Made by a program: the position numbers and the translations under genes. DNA of 64,000 nucleotides from Planctomycetota bacterium (GTDB lineage: Bacteria > Planctomycetota > Planctomycetia > Pirellulales > Pirellulaceae), in assembly GCA_963204915.1 (NCBI GenBank), contig CAUJHS010000090.1, positions 1 to 64,000 on the forward strand, in the 5' to 3' direction. The notes beneath the pieces are model-generated. The model had not been told where the DNA came from, did no database searches, and saw nothing but the letters and a program-made list of their open reading frames with translations. Positions 39,340 to 48,882 of the stretch are shown one piece after another; position 1 is the stretch's first letter, and every line of letters starts with the position of its first letter.

Positions 39340-40830
39340 TTATTTCTCGAACGGAAACATCGGCCGGCGGCGATACTGAAACGGAAGTCGCGTCATGTCG
39401 GCCGTGGTAACGCCGGGCGTGTTGACGCGCAGGAAATGGTCGCACACGTCGCGATACGCAGCAATCGGCGCGTTGACGCCTTTGGCGACCAAGATGTGAA
39501 ACCTTGTCGGGTCCAGATTACAACAACGAAGCTGTTCCAGGCTGAAGGGCGCCACACGGCGCGAAGTCAGCATAACCGTCAAGCCATTATCACTACGGAC
39601 CACGGCGGTGCGGCCCATGTCGAACTCCGTCCAGCCGCCGTGCCGAGGCTGCGTCTCACGAAAACGGCCTCCATAAACTCCGAGAACGGTAAACCTTGCT
39701 TCGAGCGGTTTCCCATGCAGATCGTCCGTTTTACCGCCGACTTGCATTGGAAACGAATCACCTACGCAAGCCGCTTCCACTCGCTGCACGGCTTGCGGGT
39801 CGTACAGACAAATAAAGCTGTTTACATGTTGCAATTTGTGCAGGGCATGCGCCAACGCGGTTCCGTCACCTGGTGAGCCGCCGCCGACATTATCCCCCAT
39901 ATCCAGCAGACAATATCGAACGCTTTCCTCTGCAACTTGCAATGCCTTTGAACCCAAAACCGCTCGGTTCACTGCCGTTTCAATGTCTAAGTGTTCACCG
40001 ATGAATTCCCAACGATGCCGCCATAGATATTCGCCTAATTCGTTCGCTAAACGTTGCGCCAGCGGCGCATTGTCATCGGTGACCACCAGCGCCGCCGACC
40101 CCATTTCCGGCACATCTGCGTAGGGGAAACCAAGCACGATGCTGTTGGAAAGCACGCCGGGAAGGTCCAGCATGCGATCGGCGATGTCGTACAACGGACG
40201 ACATGGAAATTCACCGGTACATTGGCGTTCAATATCGATCGCCATTGGCGGTGTCGCAGCAGCTTGCACCGGCCATACTTCGCCGTGCAGGGTTCGCGCC
40301 ATCAACTGAGCCGCCTGGACGCCGCACTCGCGTTGATCGAGATGAGGATTCGTGCGGTACGCGATCAACGCATTCGTGGCGGCAAGCATCGCAGGAGAAA
40401 GGTTTGCATGCGGATCGAGCGTACCAAGGATCGGCGTTTCCGCTCCCACGCGCTCACGTAGCAAACTTAACCAATGGCCGTCGGCGTCCAGGACTTCCTC
40501 ACTGACGGTGGCGCCATGAGGCGCTACCAGAATACCATCCAATGCCCCGGCATCCTCCAGCGCCGCGAACAAGATTTCCAACAAGCGCGAATACGCGACG
40601 GATTCGATCGCTCCGAACGGAGTCGCACGGGCCGCGAATACCGGCACGGCTTGGATCTTCGCTTCCTGCAAACCTTGAAAAAAACCGCCGACCTCGTGAT
40701 GCGCTTCGGCCAGACGCGTGCGAACCGCATCGCCCGTCACGAGAAGTTCTTCTTCAAAATGTCGGAGCGTTGTTGGTTGCGAAACAAATGTATTTGACTC
40801 GTGCAACAAAGCAATGACGCCAACGCGCAT
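39340..40830 (-). CDS. M81 family metallopeptidase (MlrC-like)
   Basis: A zinc enzyme of the family named after MlrC, which finishes microcystin breakdown; most members have other, unknown substrates. It carries HESNTF near the N-terminus, LDPHANLSP, YRTNPHLDQRECG and MGDNVGGGSPGDGT, all family hallmarks and probable metal ligands. The start is ATG 40830 (MRVGVIALLHESNTF); upstream in-frame sequence to 40980 is not homologous. It is the last of three minus-strand genes with a CYTH protein and a cupin, with gaps of 62 and 22 bp. Confidence 0.88.
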   Translation of the reverse strand: MRVGVIALLHESNTFVSQPTTLRHFEEELLVTGDAVRTRLAEAHHEVGGFFQGLQEAKIQAVPVFAARATPFGAIESVAYSRLLEILFAALEDAGALDGILVAPHGATVSEEVLDADGHWLSLLRERVGAETPILGTLDPHANLSPAMLAATNALIAYRTNPHLDQRECGVQAAQLMARTLHGEVWPVQAAATPPMAIDIERQCTGEFPCRPLYDIADRMLDLPGVLSNSIVLGFPYADVPEMGSAALVVTDDNAPLAQRLANELGEYLWRHRWEFIGEHLDIETAVNRAVLGSKALQVAEESVRYCLLDMGDNVGGGSPGDGTALAHALHKLQHVNSFICLYDPQAVQRVEAACVGDSFPMQVGGKTDDLHGKPLEARFTVLGVYGGRFRETQPRHGGWTEFDMGRTAVVRSDNGLTVMLTSRRVAPFSLEQLRCCNLDPTRFHILVAKGVNAPIAAYRDVCDHFLRVNTPGVTTADMTRLPFQYRRRPMFPFEK

Positions 40831-40892
40831 GGGAGACTTTCGAATTATTCCAAAATGTGTTTGATACGGGTAAGGCTGCCGGATCGGTGCGA

Positions 40893-41447
40893 CTACACGA
40901 CTTGGGCAAGCAATAACTCCAGATAACTGCGACGTTCGCTCGATGCAAGACCAAGCGTTTGCGCGAGCGATGCAAGACACGCCTTGGCCGCGTCAACACG
41001 AGAAGCATCCGCGGCGATTTCCAATTCTACGAACCTCCCGACGCGTTCCACTTCGTCCAAGACCACTTGCACTTCAATCCCTTGCCATGACAGCATCATG
41101 CTGCGGCGGCGCTTCTTGACTTCCGCCACACGGCGAAAACCCAGCGCGAGCAACAAAGTGGAAAAGTCCTCGGCGGCCTGCGCGCCTGGTGCGAGGGGCA
41201 ACTCAAGTTCGTGCCGCGTTTTCGTGGTGGCGTCGAGCTTGGGGCCTTTATAGGTAATTCGGTTTTCGTCGCCAGTGCGTCGAATACGTAGAGCTTCGTC
41301 CGTTTGGGCAAAGTCGCGCGCTGGATGAGCGAAATAGCGATCAACTTGCTCAAAAGGGTCCGAGAAGAACCCGCCCAATGCGGCAAGCCGGCTCTCTACA
41401 TCCGCGGCATCACGGAGTGGAAATTTCTGCTCGACTTCGTACGTCAT
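40893..41447 (-). CDS. CYTH domain protein (CyaB/class IV adenylate cyclase-like)
   Basis: A triphosphate-tunnel-metalloenzyme fold protein. The N-terminus MTYEVEQKFPL has the ExExK signature (E-V-E-Q-K), followed by RIRRTGDENRITYKGPK and later LDEVERVGRFVELEIA, which supply the tunnel's basic and acidic residues. At 185 residues it fits class IV cyclase/thiamine triphosphatase-like proteins; most bacterial members hydrolyse inorganic or organic triphosphates, so the substrate is open. ATG 41447 places the signature at the start, as in the family. Co-directional with the cupin (22 bp gap). Confidence 0.85.
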   Translation of the reverse strand: MTYEVEQKFPLRDAADVESRLAALGGFFSDPFEQVDRYFAHPARDFAQTDEALRIRRTGDENRITYKGPKLDATTKTRHELELPLAPGAQAAEDFSTLLLALGFRRVAEVKKRRRSMMLSWQGIEVQVVLDEVERVGRFVELEIAADASRVDAAKACLASLAQTLGLASSERRSYLELLLAQVV

Positions 41448-41469
41448 CGCGGTCACCTCTTTTGGCGAT

Positions 41470-41823
41470 TTATCCACGCGGAGCCGAAGGCCCAGTTATA
41501 TGTACCGCCAACCAAACAGTTGGTTGTGCGAAATCCGTCCAATCGACACGATGTCGGCAATGGGCGGGCAACATCAGCCAATCGCCCGGCCCAAGCTCTT
41601 TTACGTGTGGCTCCCCCTCAATCGTGATGCGTGCAGCGCCGCGGAGCACGAGCACCCATTCATCCCAAGCTTGATCGAACCATTCTCCAATCGGTGTTGT
41701 GTGACCTACGGAAACGATACGTTCGACACGCACGTTCGCCGATTGATGCAACACCTTGAATTCTTCGGCATCGCTGTGGTTCGGGATTCCATCCCAAATG
41801 TTTCCTAGGGTTGCGGAATTCAT
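41470..41823 (-). CDS. Small cupin domain protein
   Basis: A single-domain cupin of 117 residues. The strands VLVLRGAARITIEGEP and LGPGDWLMLPAHCRHRVDWT are the two cupin motifs, with His98 and His100 near the usual metal-binding positions; the sequence before them, IGEWFDQAWDEWVLVL, is typical of a small-cupin subgroup. Function unknown: a sugar or phenolic ligand is possible. ATG 41823 begins MNSATLGNIW; a longer frame exists but adds nothing cupin-like. First gene of the cupin-CYTH-MlrC group. Confidence 0.78.
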   Translation of the reverse strand: MNSATLGNIWDGIPNHSDAEEFKVLHQSANVRVERIVSVGHTTPIGEWFDQAWDEWVLVLRGAARITIEGEPHVKELGPGDWLMLPAHCRHRVDWTDFAQPTVWLAVHITGPSAPRG

Positions 41824-42032
41824 TTGCAGCAATGGTAACGAATGAAAATGTTGGCCAACGGAACGCACTTTACCATCTTTTTTGGCGTGTTGGGACGCGC
41901 GCGAAATCTGCACGTAGGGAACGCTCTCATCGACATGTGCGCCGTTATGTCTATAAAATGGGCCATTGCCAGCGAACCGATTGTTGCTCTAGTTTCCGCA
42001 AACTTAACCTGCTGGACGGCGGGATTTCTGCA

Positions 42033-43094
42033 ATGATGCATGTTGACCTGTGTAATGACGGTGTCGTCAACCAAGGTACGGCCACGTGTCCCAGGCCGCT
42101 TTGGATCGGTTCATTGAAGGTTGACCCGCCGATCCTTCAAGCACCCATGGCCGGTTACACAAATTATGCTTACCGGCAGGTCGTGCGAGCGTTCGGCGGG
42201 GTTGGCTTGCCCGCGACCGAGATGGTCAGTGCGCGAAGTTTCGTCTGGCTTGACGAGCATGAGGCGGAGCATCCCGATCGCCTTTGGGGCGTGCGAGAGG
42301 AGGCCCGCCCCCTGGCTGTACAAATGTGGGACAATGACCCGGAAACCATGGCTCGCGTGGGTCATCGCCTCGTCGCCGATTTACGTGTGAGCGTAGTTGA
42401 TATTAATTTTGGATGTCCTGTGCGTGATGTGACGGAAAAGGCCCACAGCGGGTCCTACCTTTTGCGATATCCCGAACGCATGGGACAGATCATCGAGCGG
42501 GTCGTGCAAGCGTGTGCACCGACCCCAGTAACTGCAAAAATTCGATTGGGTTGTACGCGTGACACAATCAATGCGATCGACGTCGCGCAAGTGGTAGAAG
42601 GAGCCGGAGCTGCCGCTTTGACTGTCCATGGACGAACAGCACAAGATTTCTTCAAAGGTTCGGCTGACTGGGAACGCATTTCCGCCATCAAGCCACATCT
42701 CCAGCGTATCCCGTTGATTGGGAACGGCGACCTTGATTCTGCGCAGAAGGTCGTTGAAGCTTTTCGGCGTTACGCGGTGGACGGTGTGATGATCGCGCGA
42801 GCGTCGTTGGGGCGTCCTTGGCTCTTCGCACAATGTGAGGCGGCACTGCGAGGAGAACCAATTCCGCCAGAGCCGACGCTGCACCAACAACGTCAAGTCA
42901 TGTTGCGCCACTTCGAACTAGTGGTGCAGCGATTTGGCGAATCGAAAGGTATCGCGCTCATGCGAAAATACGCCGCCTGTTACGCGCAAGGACGATCTGG
43001 CGCGCGAGCGTTTCGGACTCAGTTGGCGAATGTGCGCACCTCGGACCAATTTGTCGCCGTGGTTGAACGATATTTCCCGCGCGATTTGCCTTAG
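42033..43094 (+). CDS. tRNA-dihydrouridine synthase (DusB-like)
   Basis: A flavoenzyme reducing uridines in the tRNA D-loop. The FMN-binding barrel motifs are PPILQAPMAGYTNYAYR, VVDINFGCPVRDVTEKAHSG, TAKIRLG, ALTVHGRT, IGNGDL and GVMIARASLGRPWLF. The catalytic Cys is in FGCPV, the segment that protonates C5. Length 353 is normal. The start is ATG 42033 (or the adjacent ATG 42036); the long in-frame extension to 41811 overlaps the divergent cupin gene and is not homologous. Which positions of tRNA it modifies cannot be told. Confidence 0.92.
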   Translation: MMHVDLCNDGVVNQGTATCPRPLWIGSLKVDPPILQAPMAGYTNYAYRQVVRAFGGVGLPATEMVSARSFVWLDEHEAEHPDRLWGVREEARPLAVQMWDNDPETMARVGHRLVADLRVSVVDINFGCPVRDVTEKAHSGSYLLRYPERMGQIIERVVQACAPTPVTAKIRLGCTRDTINAIDVAQVVEGAGAAALTVHGRTAQDFFKGSADWERISAIKPHLQRIPLIGNGDLDSAQKVVEAFRRYAVDGVMIARASLGRPWLFAQCEAALRGEPIPPEPTLHQQRQVMLRHFELVVQRFGESKGIALMRKYAACYAQGRSGARAFRTQLANVRTSDQFVAVVERYFPRDLP

Positions 43095-43186
43095 AATTTC
43101 GGCGAAGTTCTGTTCTAGGATCAACCCGGGTCAATTGACGCCTTGTTGAGTCAGTTCATCGTTGGGTATTACGGCGTACCTTTGCG

Positions 43187-43570
<384 letters not shown>

Positions 43571-43631
43571 TTATAAGGCCCTTCGAGAGCGTAGGCGACG
43601 ATGTTGTGATCCCAACAGGTTTTTCTCCGAA

Positions 43632-43660
43632 TTGACAAAAAAACCTTCAAGTTGTTTATT
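43632..43660 (+). promoter_or_regulatory. Candidate sigma-70 promoter for the ompH-lpx genes
   Basis: TTGACA (43632-43637), a 17-base spacer and TTTATT (43655-43660) on the plus strand. It lies in the 373-bp gap between the divergent PII and ompH genes, about 240 bp before the ompH start. I see no other element in that gap besides A/T-rich tracts. Confidence 0.45.
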
Positions 43661-43898
43661 GCCACCTTGAAAAATCGACTGACGGAACGAGTGTTGTTCC
43701 AAACGTTTGCTGCGTAGGCGGTTAGTGCAATTCGAAAATTGGGAAATCGACCTTTACGCGTTTGGACGTTCGCGGCAAAATACCGCCTCATTTTCGGACC
43801 GGTTCCGGTTGCACTGGGGTAGTTTGGCAGAGCGGCATCTCTCGGAACCAGAAGCCGCCGGGTAGGGACATTCCCAAACACAGCAAGGAGTGCTGGAA

Positions 43899-44558
43899 GT
43901 GAGAACTTCTTTTCTTTGCGCCGCTCTCGCGGCGACCATCGCGGCTGGCGCCGTAACGATCAATCCGGCCGCGGCGCAGGGGCAAGGAACCTCCGTCGTG
44001 GTGATCGACATTAGCTACATCTTCAAGAATCATATTCGCTTCAAAGAAGCGCAAGACGCCATGAAGAAGGAGGTCGAAGGCTTTGAAGAAACAATTCGCT
44101 TAGAACGCGACGCTATCACGAAAATGGCCGAGCAGCTCAAGTCGTTTCAACCGGATTCGCCCGATTACAAGCGTCTGGAAGAACAAATCGCCGAACGCAC
44201 CGGCAAACTGCAGTTGGAAACGTCTCGAGCGCGCAAGGACTTCTTGACTCGCGAAGCCAAACTTTATTATGACACCTACCAGGAAGTAACCAATCACGTG
44301 GCGAACTTCGCGCGGCAAAACAACATTAACCTGGTGCTGCGGTTTAGCAGCGAGCCGATCGAGCAGGAAGATCGCGCCTCGGTGCTGCAGGGTATTAATC
44401 GGGCCGTGGTTTATCAAAACCAGCTCAATATTACCCCCCACGTATTGCGCCAAGTGAACGGCGGCGCGGCACCGCCAGCTGCAACGACACAACAGGGCGT
44501 TCCACAGCAGGGCGCGGTGGGGCGTCAAGCGTTCGGTCCGACGAATCGGCCGCAATAA
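43899..44558 (+). CDS. OmpH/Skp-family periplasmic chaperone
   Basis: A Skp-like protein that would hold unfolded outer-membrane proteins. The signal peptide ends near PAAAQ. The following strand VVVIDISYIFKNH and the long charged helical hairpin (about 45-150) are typical of OmpH, with the C-terminal strand NINLVLRFSSEP closing the small beta core. A Pro/Gln/Ala-rich tail ends the protein. GTG 43899 is the likely start: AAGGAG (43885-43890) is 8 bp upstream of it, whereas an in-frame GTG at 43890 overlaps that site. Skp commonly precedes lpx genes, as here. Confidence 0.88.
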   Translation: MRTSFLCAALAATIAAGAVTINPAAAQGQGTSVVVIDISYIFKNHIRFKEAQDAMKKEVEGFEETIRLERDAITKMAEQLKSFQPDSPDYKRLEEQIAERTGKLQLETSRARKDFLTREAKLYYDTYQEVTNHVANFARQNNINLVLRFSSEPIEQEDRASVLQGINRAVVYQNQLNITPHVLRQVNGGAAPPAATTQQGVPQQGAVGRQAFGPTNRPQ

Positions 44559-44652
44559 CTCCTCCCGACTTTCAGCAGCAAGCGATTCTGCGGGGAACGG
44601 ACAAGGCGCCGTTCCCCAATGGTGAGCCCTTCCTTCGCCAGGCCACGGGATC

Positions 44653-45561
44653 GTGGCGGCTACATCTCCAACGACGCACGCAACCTTGAGACTTACGCCT
44701 CGCAATCAACGTACGCTTATTAGCTCCGCCATCGTCGAGGGCTTCGGTTATTGGAGCGGGAAAGACGTGCGTGTCGAGTTTCGTCCCGCCGAACCCGATA
44801 CGGGAGTCGTCTTTTTTCGGGACGACTTGCCAGGACGAACTCCTATTCCGGCGACAGTTCACCACCGCATCGAAACGCCGCGGCGCACGACACTCTCATC
44901 CGGAGGCGCGACGGTCGAAATGGTGGAACATATTCTTGCAGCACTAGCGGGGCTCCGTATCGACAATTGCGAAGTTCATGCAAACGCCGCCGAAATGCCA
45001 GGATGCGATGGCTCCAGCCTCACGTTTGTTGAAGCGTTGCAGCGGGCCGGCATTGTCGAGCAAGACGCGCCGCGTACGCACCTGGTTGTGACCGAAACGA
45101 TGCGAGTGGGCGACGAGGAATGTTGGGTCGAAGCCAGTCCGGCAGCCCGGTGCGAGTTGTCGCTCCGGTATCGCCTTGACTACGGCGCCGACAACGCCAT
45201 CGGCCGGGAAACACTTCAACTCACGGTGACGCCAGCATCGTTTACGCGAGAACTCGCGTCCGCGCGAACATTTCTGCTGAAAAGTGAAGCGGAATGGCTG
45301 CGTTCCCAAGGCCTGGGCACACGCGCTACGTATCGTGACTTACTCGTTTTTGACGACGAGGGCCCAATCGACAACGAACTTCGTTTTGAGAACGAATGTG
45401 TGCGGCACAAAACACTGGATTTGGTTGGCGACCTGGCGCTCGCAGGTTGTGATCTGATTGGGCGAATCACAGCGCATCGCACAGGACACCGCCAGAATGC
45501 CGAACTCGTACGAGCACTCCTGCGAGAAGGGCAGAAAATCGACCGGCGACGAAGCGCCTAG
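44653..45561 (+). CDS. lpxC: UDP-3-O-acyl-N-acetylglucosamine deacetylase LpxC
   Basis: The committed step of lipid A synthesis, a zinc deacetylase. Family residues are visible: VEHILAALAGL (Glu92, His93), GCDGSS, RHKTLDLVGDLAL (His252 and Asp256) and RTGHRQN (His279). Length 302 is normal. The only good start is GTG 44653; a TTG at about 44686 would give a start closer to that of E. coli LpxC. It lies 94 bp after ompH and 83 bp before lpxA, so the three are probably one operon. FtsH, encoded at 16.4-18.4 kb, controls LpxC turnover in enterobacteria. Confidence 0.93.
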   Translation: MAATSPTTHATLRLTPRNQRTLISSAIVEGFGYWSGKDVRVEFRPAEPDTGVVFFRDDLPGRTPIPATVHHRIETPRRTTLSSGGATVEMVEHILAALAGLRIDNCEVHANAAEMPGCDGSSLTFVEALQRAGIVEQDAPRTHLVVTETMRVGDEECWVEASPAARCELSLRYRLDYGADNAIGRETLQLTVTPASFTRELASARTFLLKSEAEWLRSQGLGTRATYRDLLVFDDEGPIDNELRFENECVRHKTLDLVGDLALAGCDLIGRITAHRTGHRQNAELVRALLREGQKIDRRRSA

Positions 45562-45644
45562 CGCCGCACGGCGCTGGCGTTTCTGAAGACGTTGTGACGT
45601 CGGTGAGCCGGACCGGAGAAGTACTTAGGCAAGGTACGCCTTTC

Positions 45645-46451
45645 ATGGCTGTGCAAATCGCAGAGAGCGCGTGCGTTCACCCGAGCGCCGAGTTAGCCGA
45701 TGACGTCGAGATTGGCCCATTCTGTCGCATTGGACCTGATGTCCAGATCGGTCGAGGGACGAAACTTGAAAGCCATGTCACGATCCTTGGTCGCGTTGTC
45801 TTGGGCGAATTCAACCGCATCTACCCTGGCGCCGTGATTGGCGCTGAACCACAAAACCTAAATGATCGAGGTAGTGAAGCTCGCGTTTCCCTTGGCAGCC
45901 ATAACGTTATCCGCGAGTGTGTAACGATCAACCGTGGCGCGGAAAATGGTGAAAGCCTCACATCGATCGGCGAAAGCAATTACCTCATGGCGTGTTGCCA
46001 CGTGGCGCACGACTGCAGAATTGGCGACCACGTGATTATCGCCAACGGCGCGTTGCTCGGTGGTCATGTGCACGTTGACGACCATGCCACGCTTTCCGGC
46101 GGAGTCGCCGTTCATCATTTCGCAACGATCGGACGGTACAGTTTTGTCGCAGGCATTAGCCGAGTGGTGAATGATGTCCCTCCTTACTTGCTCGTGGAAG
46201 GCGTTCCCGCACGACCGCGTTGTATTAACAAAGTAGCTTTGGAACGAAACGATTTCCCGCGCGATGTGATTGCTGGACTCCACGCAGCGTACAAGCTGAT
46301 ATACGTCTCGAAACTAAGCGTAGATCGCTCCCGGGAATTGCTGCGAGATGCCCATCAACTTTTTCCGGCGGTGAATCACTTACTCGGGGCGATTCAATTG
46401 CTTCAAGAGGGACGCCAAGGGCGTTCTCGCGAACGGAGGAGGGCGGCATGA
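45645..46451 (+). CDS. lpxA: UDP-N-acetylglucosamine acyltransferase LpxA
   Basis: The first acylation step of lipid A synthesis. Hexapeptide repeats form a left-handed beta-helix from residue 8 (ACVHPSAELADDVEIGPFC) to about 185, followed by a C-terminal helical domain. The catalytic His122 is in CHVAHDC. Also typical are GAEPQNLND and TINRG. ATG 45645 begins MAVQIAESACVHPSA, in agreement with the family; the 17 residues upstream to 45594 are not homologous. The final four bases overlap the next gene (ATGA). Confidence 0.93.
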   Translation: MAVQIAESACVHPSAELADDVEIGPFCRIGPDVQIGRGTKLESHVTILGRVVLGEFNRIYPGAVIGAEPQNLNDRGSEARVSLGSHNVIRECVTINRGAENGESLTSIGESNYLMACCHVAHDCRIGDHVIIANGALLGGHVHVDDHATLSGGVAVHHFATIGRYSFVAGISRVVNDVPPYLLVEGVPARPRCINKVALERNDFPRDVIAGLHAAYKLIYVSKLSVDRSRELLRDAHQLFPAVNHLLGAIQLLQEGRQGRSRERRRAA

Positions 46452-47542
46452 GTCGCTTGCGTATTGCGGTCATTGGGGCAGGTCATTTGGGACGCATTCA
46501 TGCGCGCCTGCTTGCTTCGCTCGACACCGTAGAACTAACCGCCGTGGTTGATCCGGTGCTGCGGAACGCCCAACAAGCGACGTCCGAGTTTGGCGGTCAG
46601 GCTTTCGCGGACCATCGCGAAGTTTCAAGCGTTGCGGATGCAGCGGTGATTGCGACGCCAACAATCACCCACCATGCCGTTGCGCTGGACTTGCTTCGAG
46701 ACGGGTTACATCTCTTTGTCGAAAAACCTTTAACTTCAGATCTGGCTCAGGCTCGTGAACTTGTGGCCGCTGCAGAGGCGCGAGGACTATCGCTGCAAGT
46801 TGGACACGTGGAACGATTTAATCCAGCATTTCGCGCCGCCGCGCCCTATTTGGAGTATCCGCAGTACATCAGCGCGGAACGCACAAGCGGTTACACGTTT
46901 CGATCAACCGACATCGGCGTCGTGCACGATCTGATGATTCATGACATCGACCTGGCGTTGGCCGTGGCGCAAAGCGATGTGGAGCGAGTGGACGCCTTAG
47001 GCGTTTCTGTATTAGGCAAGCATGAAGACATCGCCCAGGCGCGATTGACGTTCGCCAATGGGTGTGTCGCCGACTTGACCGCTTCGCGGGTTAGTTACAC
47101 GTCCGGAAGGCGCATGCAGGTATTTTCGGCAGCCGGTTTTGCTTCGCTGGATTTCTCAGCGCCGTCGGCCCGAATTGTTCGCCCAAGCGAGGCGATTGTA
47201 CAGGGAGAAATCGATATTGACCGACTCACTCCCGAACATAAGCAATTTATTCGCGAGAATCTATTTACAGAATACCTTCATTCGGAAGATCTTGAGTTGG
47301 TGCATTCCAATGCGATCTTGGACGAGTTGCGCGACTTCGCGGCAAGTATTACATGGAATTGCCGACCGCAAGTTGACGGCCGCCAAGGGTTGCATGCTGT
47401 GGAGATTGCTGAAAAGATTCTAACTGCGATCGCTGAACACCGTTGGAATACAGATCTTCGAAATCGATTTGGGGCGTTCATCCAACCGAAAACCAACATT
47501 TCCCCGAATGTTGCGAACCCGTCGCGCCGTCGCGCCGCTTAG
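46448..47542 (+). CDS. Gfo/Idh/MocA family NAD(P)-dependent oxidoreductase
   Basis: A two-domain sugar oxidoreductase. The Rossmann motif GAGHLG starts the protein, EKPLTSDLAQA carries the catalytic-lysine EKP motif, and HVERFNPAF with HDLMIHDIDLAL come from the C-terminal domain. It overlaps lpxA by 4 bp, so it is coupled to lipid A synthesis. In some bacteria a member of this family (GnnA) oxidises UDP-GlcNAc at C3 to make an amide-linked lipid A, but it needs an aminotransferase partner (GnnB), which is not adjacent. A GnnA-like role is therefore a hypothesis. Confidence 0.85.
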   Translation: MSRLRIAVIGAGHLGRIHARLLASLDTVELTAVVDPVLRNAQQATSEFGGQAFADHREVSSVADAAVIATPTITHHAVALDLLRDGLHLFVEKPLTSDLAQARELVAAAEARGLSLQVGHVERFNPAFRAAAPYLEYPQYISAERTSGYTFRSTDIGVVHDLMIHDIDLALAVAQSDVERVDALGVSVLGKHEDIAQARLTFANGCVADLTASRVSYTSGRRMQVFSAAGFASLDFSAPSARIVRPSEAIVQGEIDIDRLTPEHKQFIRENLFTEYLHSEDLELVHSNAILDELRDFAASITWNCRPQVDGRQGLHAVEIAEKILTAIAEHRWNTDLRNRFGAFIQPKTNISPNVANPSRRRAA

Positions 47543-47637
47543 ATAATGGCTTTGAATCTCGCGATCTACAAGTGAAAACGTGGTCGTTGACTGTCTCGGA
47601 CCGCGTCGTTGGCAATCCAAACCTCGGCGCCACTTCG

Positions 47638-48609
47638 TTATAAGGGCGCCGGCAAGTCACGACGGTTAAAAATCACGCCAGCCGCAATCAACCCTATTAG
47701 CCCAATGCAGAACAAGAGGGTATTGTGCGCGAGCGGTCCCCAACTCAAAAACTGCCCATCCGCATCGGCCAGAACGAATGCCCAACCGCGACCGGATTCT
47801 TGAGCCTCATAGCTGACCCACTTCAGGGGTTCATACGGAGTGAAAAAGGTGAATCGTTTGAGCCAGGCCAGCGACTCGTCAGCGGCCCCAAAACCTTTCA
47901 TCATAAACTGCACGACGAGGATGCCAGTAGAGATGCCAACGGTGCGCCAACGATAACGATCCCAAGCGGAAACCAGAGTGACTACTCCCGTCATGCAGAA
48001 GCCAAGCGCAAACAGGTTAAACGCCGCCGGCGCGATGTCGCTTGCGGCAACCTGCGTTGACATAGGAACACGCAATGACGGCCGCTCGCCCAGGGGGTTG
48101 GGAACCTCGAACCCCAGAAATGGCAACCGGATTGTTGGAGCCGCCCCTTTGATCTCAACGGTATTCACCTCAATTCCTATCCACACGCCCAGCCATGATA
48201 CGAGCGCGAGTAAGGCGACTCCGATCGTCGTAACAGTGACTTGCGCCATAAACGCCTGACGCCGGCTTATGGGCTGCGCCAGCAACATCTCCATCGTTCC
48301 TCGACTGATTTCCCCGCTGACCGTCGCCGATCCACGCGCCACGGCCCAGATCGCAATGACGACAAGGACTAAAGGCTCCACATAGGTCATGCCAACCCGA
48401 GCGGCGTAGGTCAACATCTCAGCCAGCGAGATGGTGAAGAATTGCTGGTAATCTTCCCAGACTTGTTCAAGGATTGCCTGGAATCGGCTGGTGTCGAAAA
48501 ATGTAACAATCCACACTCGAATCCAACAAAAGGAAAACAGCAATACCGCAAGAGCGAGCCACAGCCACTGAGCTTCGGTGATGCACTTGCGCCACAAAAC
48601 GCGATTCAT
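47638..48609 (-). CDS. ABC-2 type transporter permease subunit
   Basis: A membrane protein of 323 residues with about six hydrophobic segments. The segment RGSATVSGEISRGTMEMLLAQPISRRQAF is the hallmark of ABC-2 permeases of the NatB/NosY kind, linking helix 2 to helix 3. A soluble loop of about 60 residues (VEIKGAAPTIRLPFLGFEVP onward) lies between helices 3 and 4. No ATPase gene adjoins it in the window; the upstream neighbour is divergent. It ends 95 bp from the convergent oxidoreductase gene, with no clear terminator between. Substrate unknown. Confidence 0.82.
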   Translation of the reverse strand: MNRVLWRKCITEAQWLWLALAVLLFSFCWIRVWIVTFFDTSRFQAILEQVWEDYQQFFTISLAEMLTYAARVGMTYVEPLVLVVIAIWAVARGSATVSGEISRGTMEMLLAQPISRRQAFMAQVTVTTIGVALLALVSWLGVWIGIEVNTVEIKGAAPTIRLPFLGFEVPNPLGERPSLRVPMSTQVAASDIAPAAFNLFALGFCMTGVVTLVSAWDRYRWRTVGISTGILVVQFMMKGFGAADESLAWLKRFTFFTPYEPLKWVSYEAQESGRGWAFVLADADGQFLSWGPLAHNTLLFCIGLIGLIAAGVIFNRRDLPAPL

Positions 48610-48882
48610 TAACGACTTCTCCCGTTAAACGGACGACGCAATCTTGAATTTACCGAGCACAAGTCGTCGAGCACAGGCAAGATTCGCGCGATATCACCCC
48701 TACAACCGTTAAAAACCGTCCCAACGCGCACGACTTATCCGATTCTGCGTGCAAGATTTCTGTCCCTTCGAGTTTCACGCCCGTGCGGACCGACAATGGT
48801 CCGTGAGCGACGATTTTGGGCGACCGGCATGGATTATCGCCGTTTCGCACGCGGGCTGAGTTATCGCCAGAAGGGATTCGCT

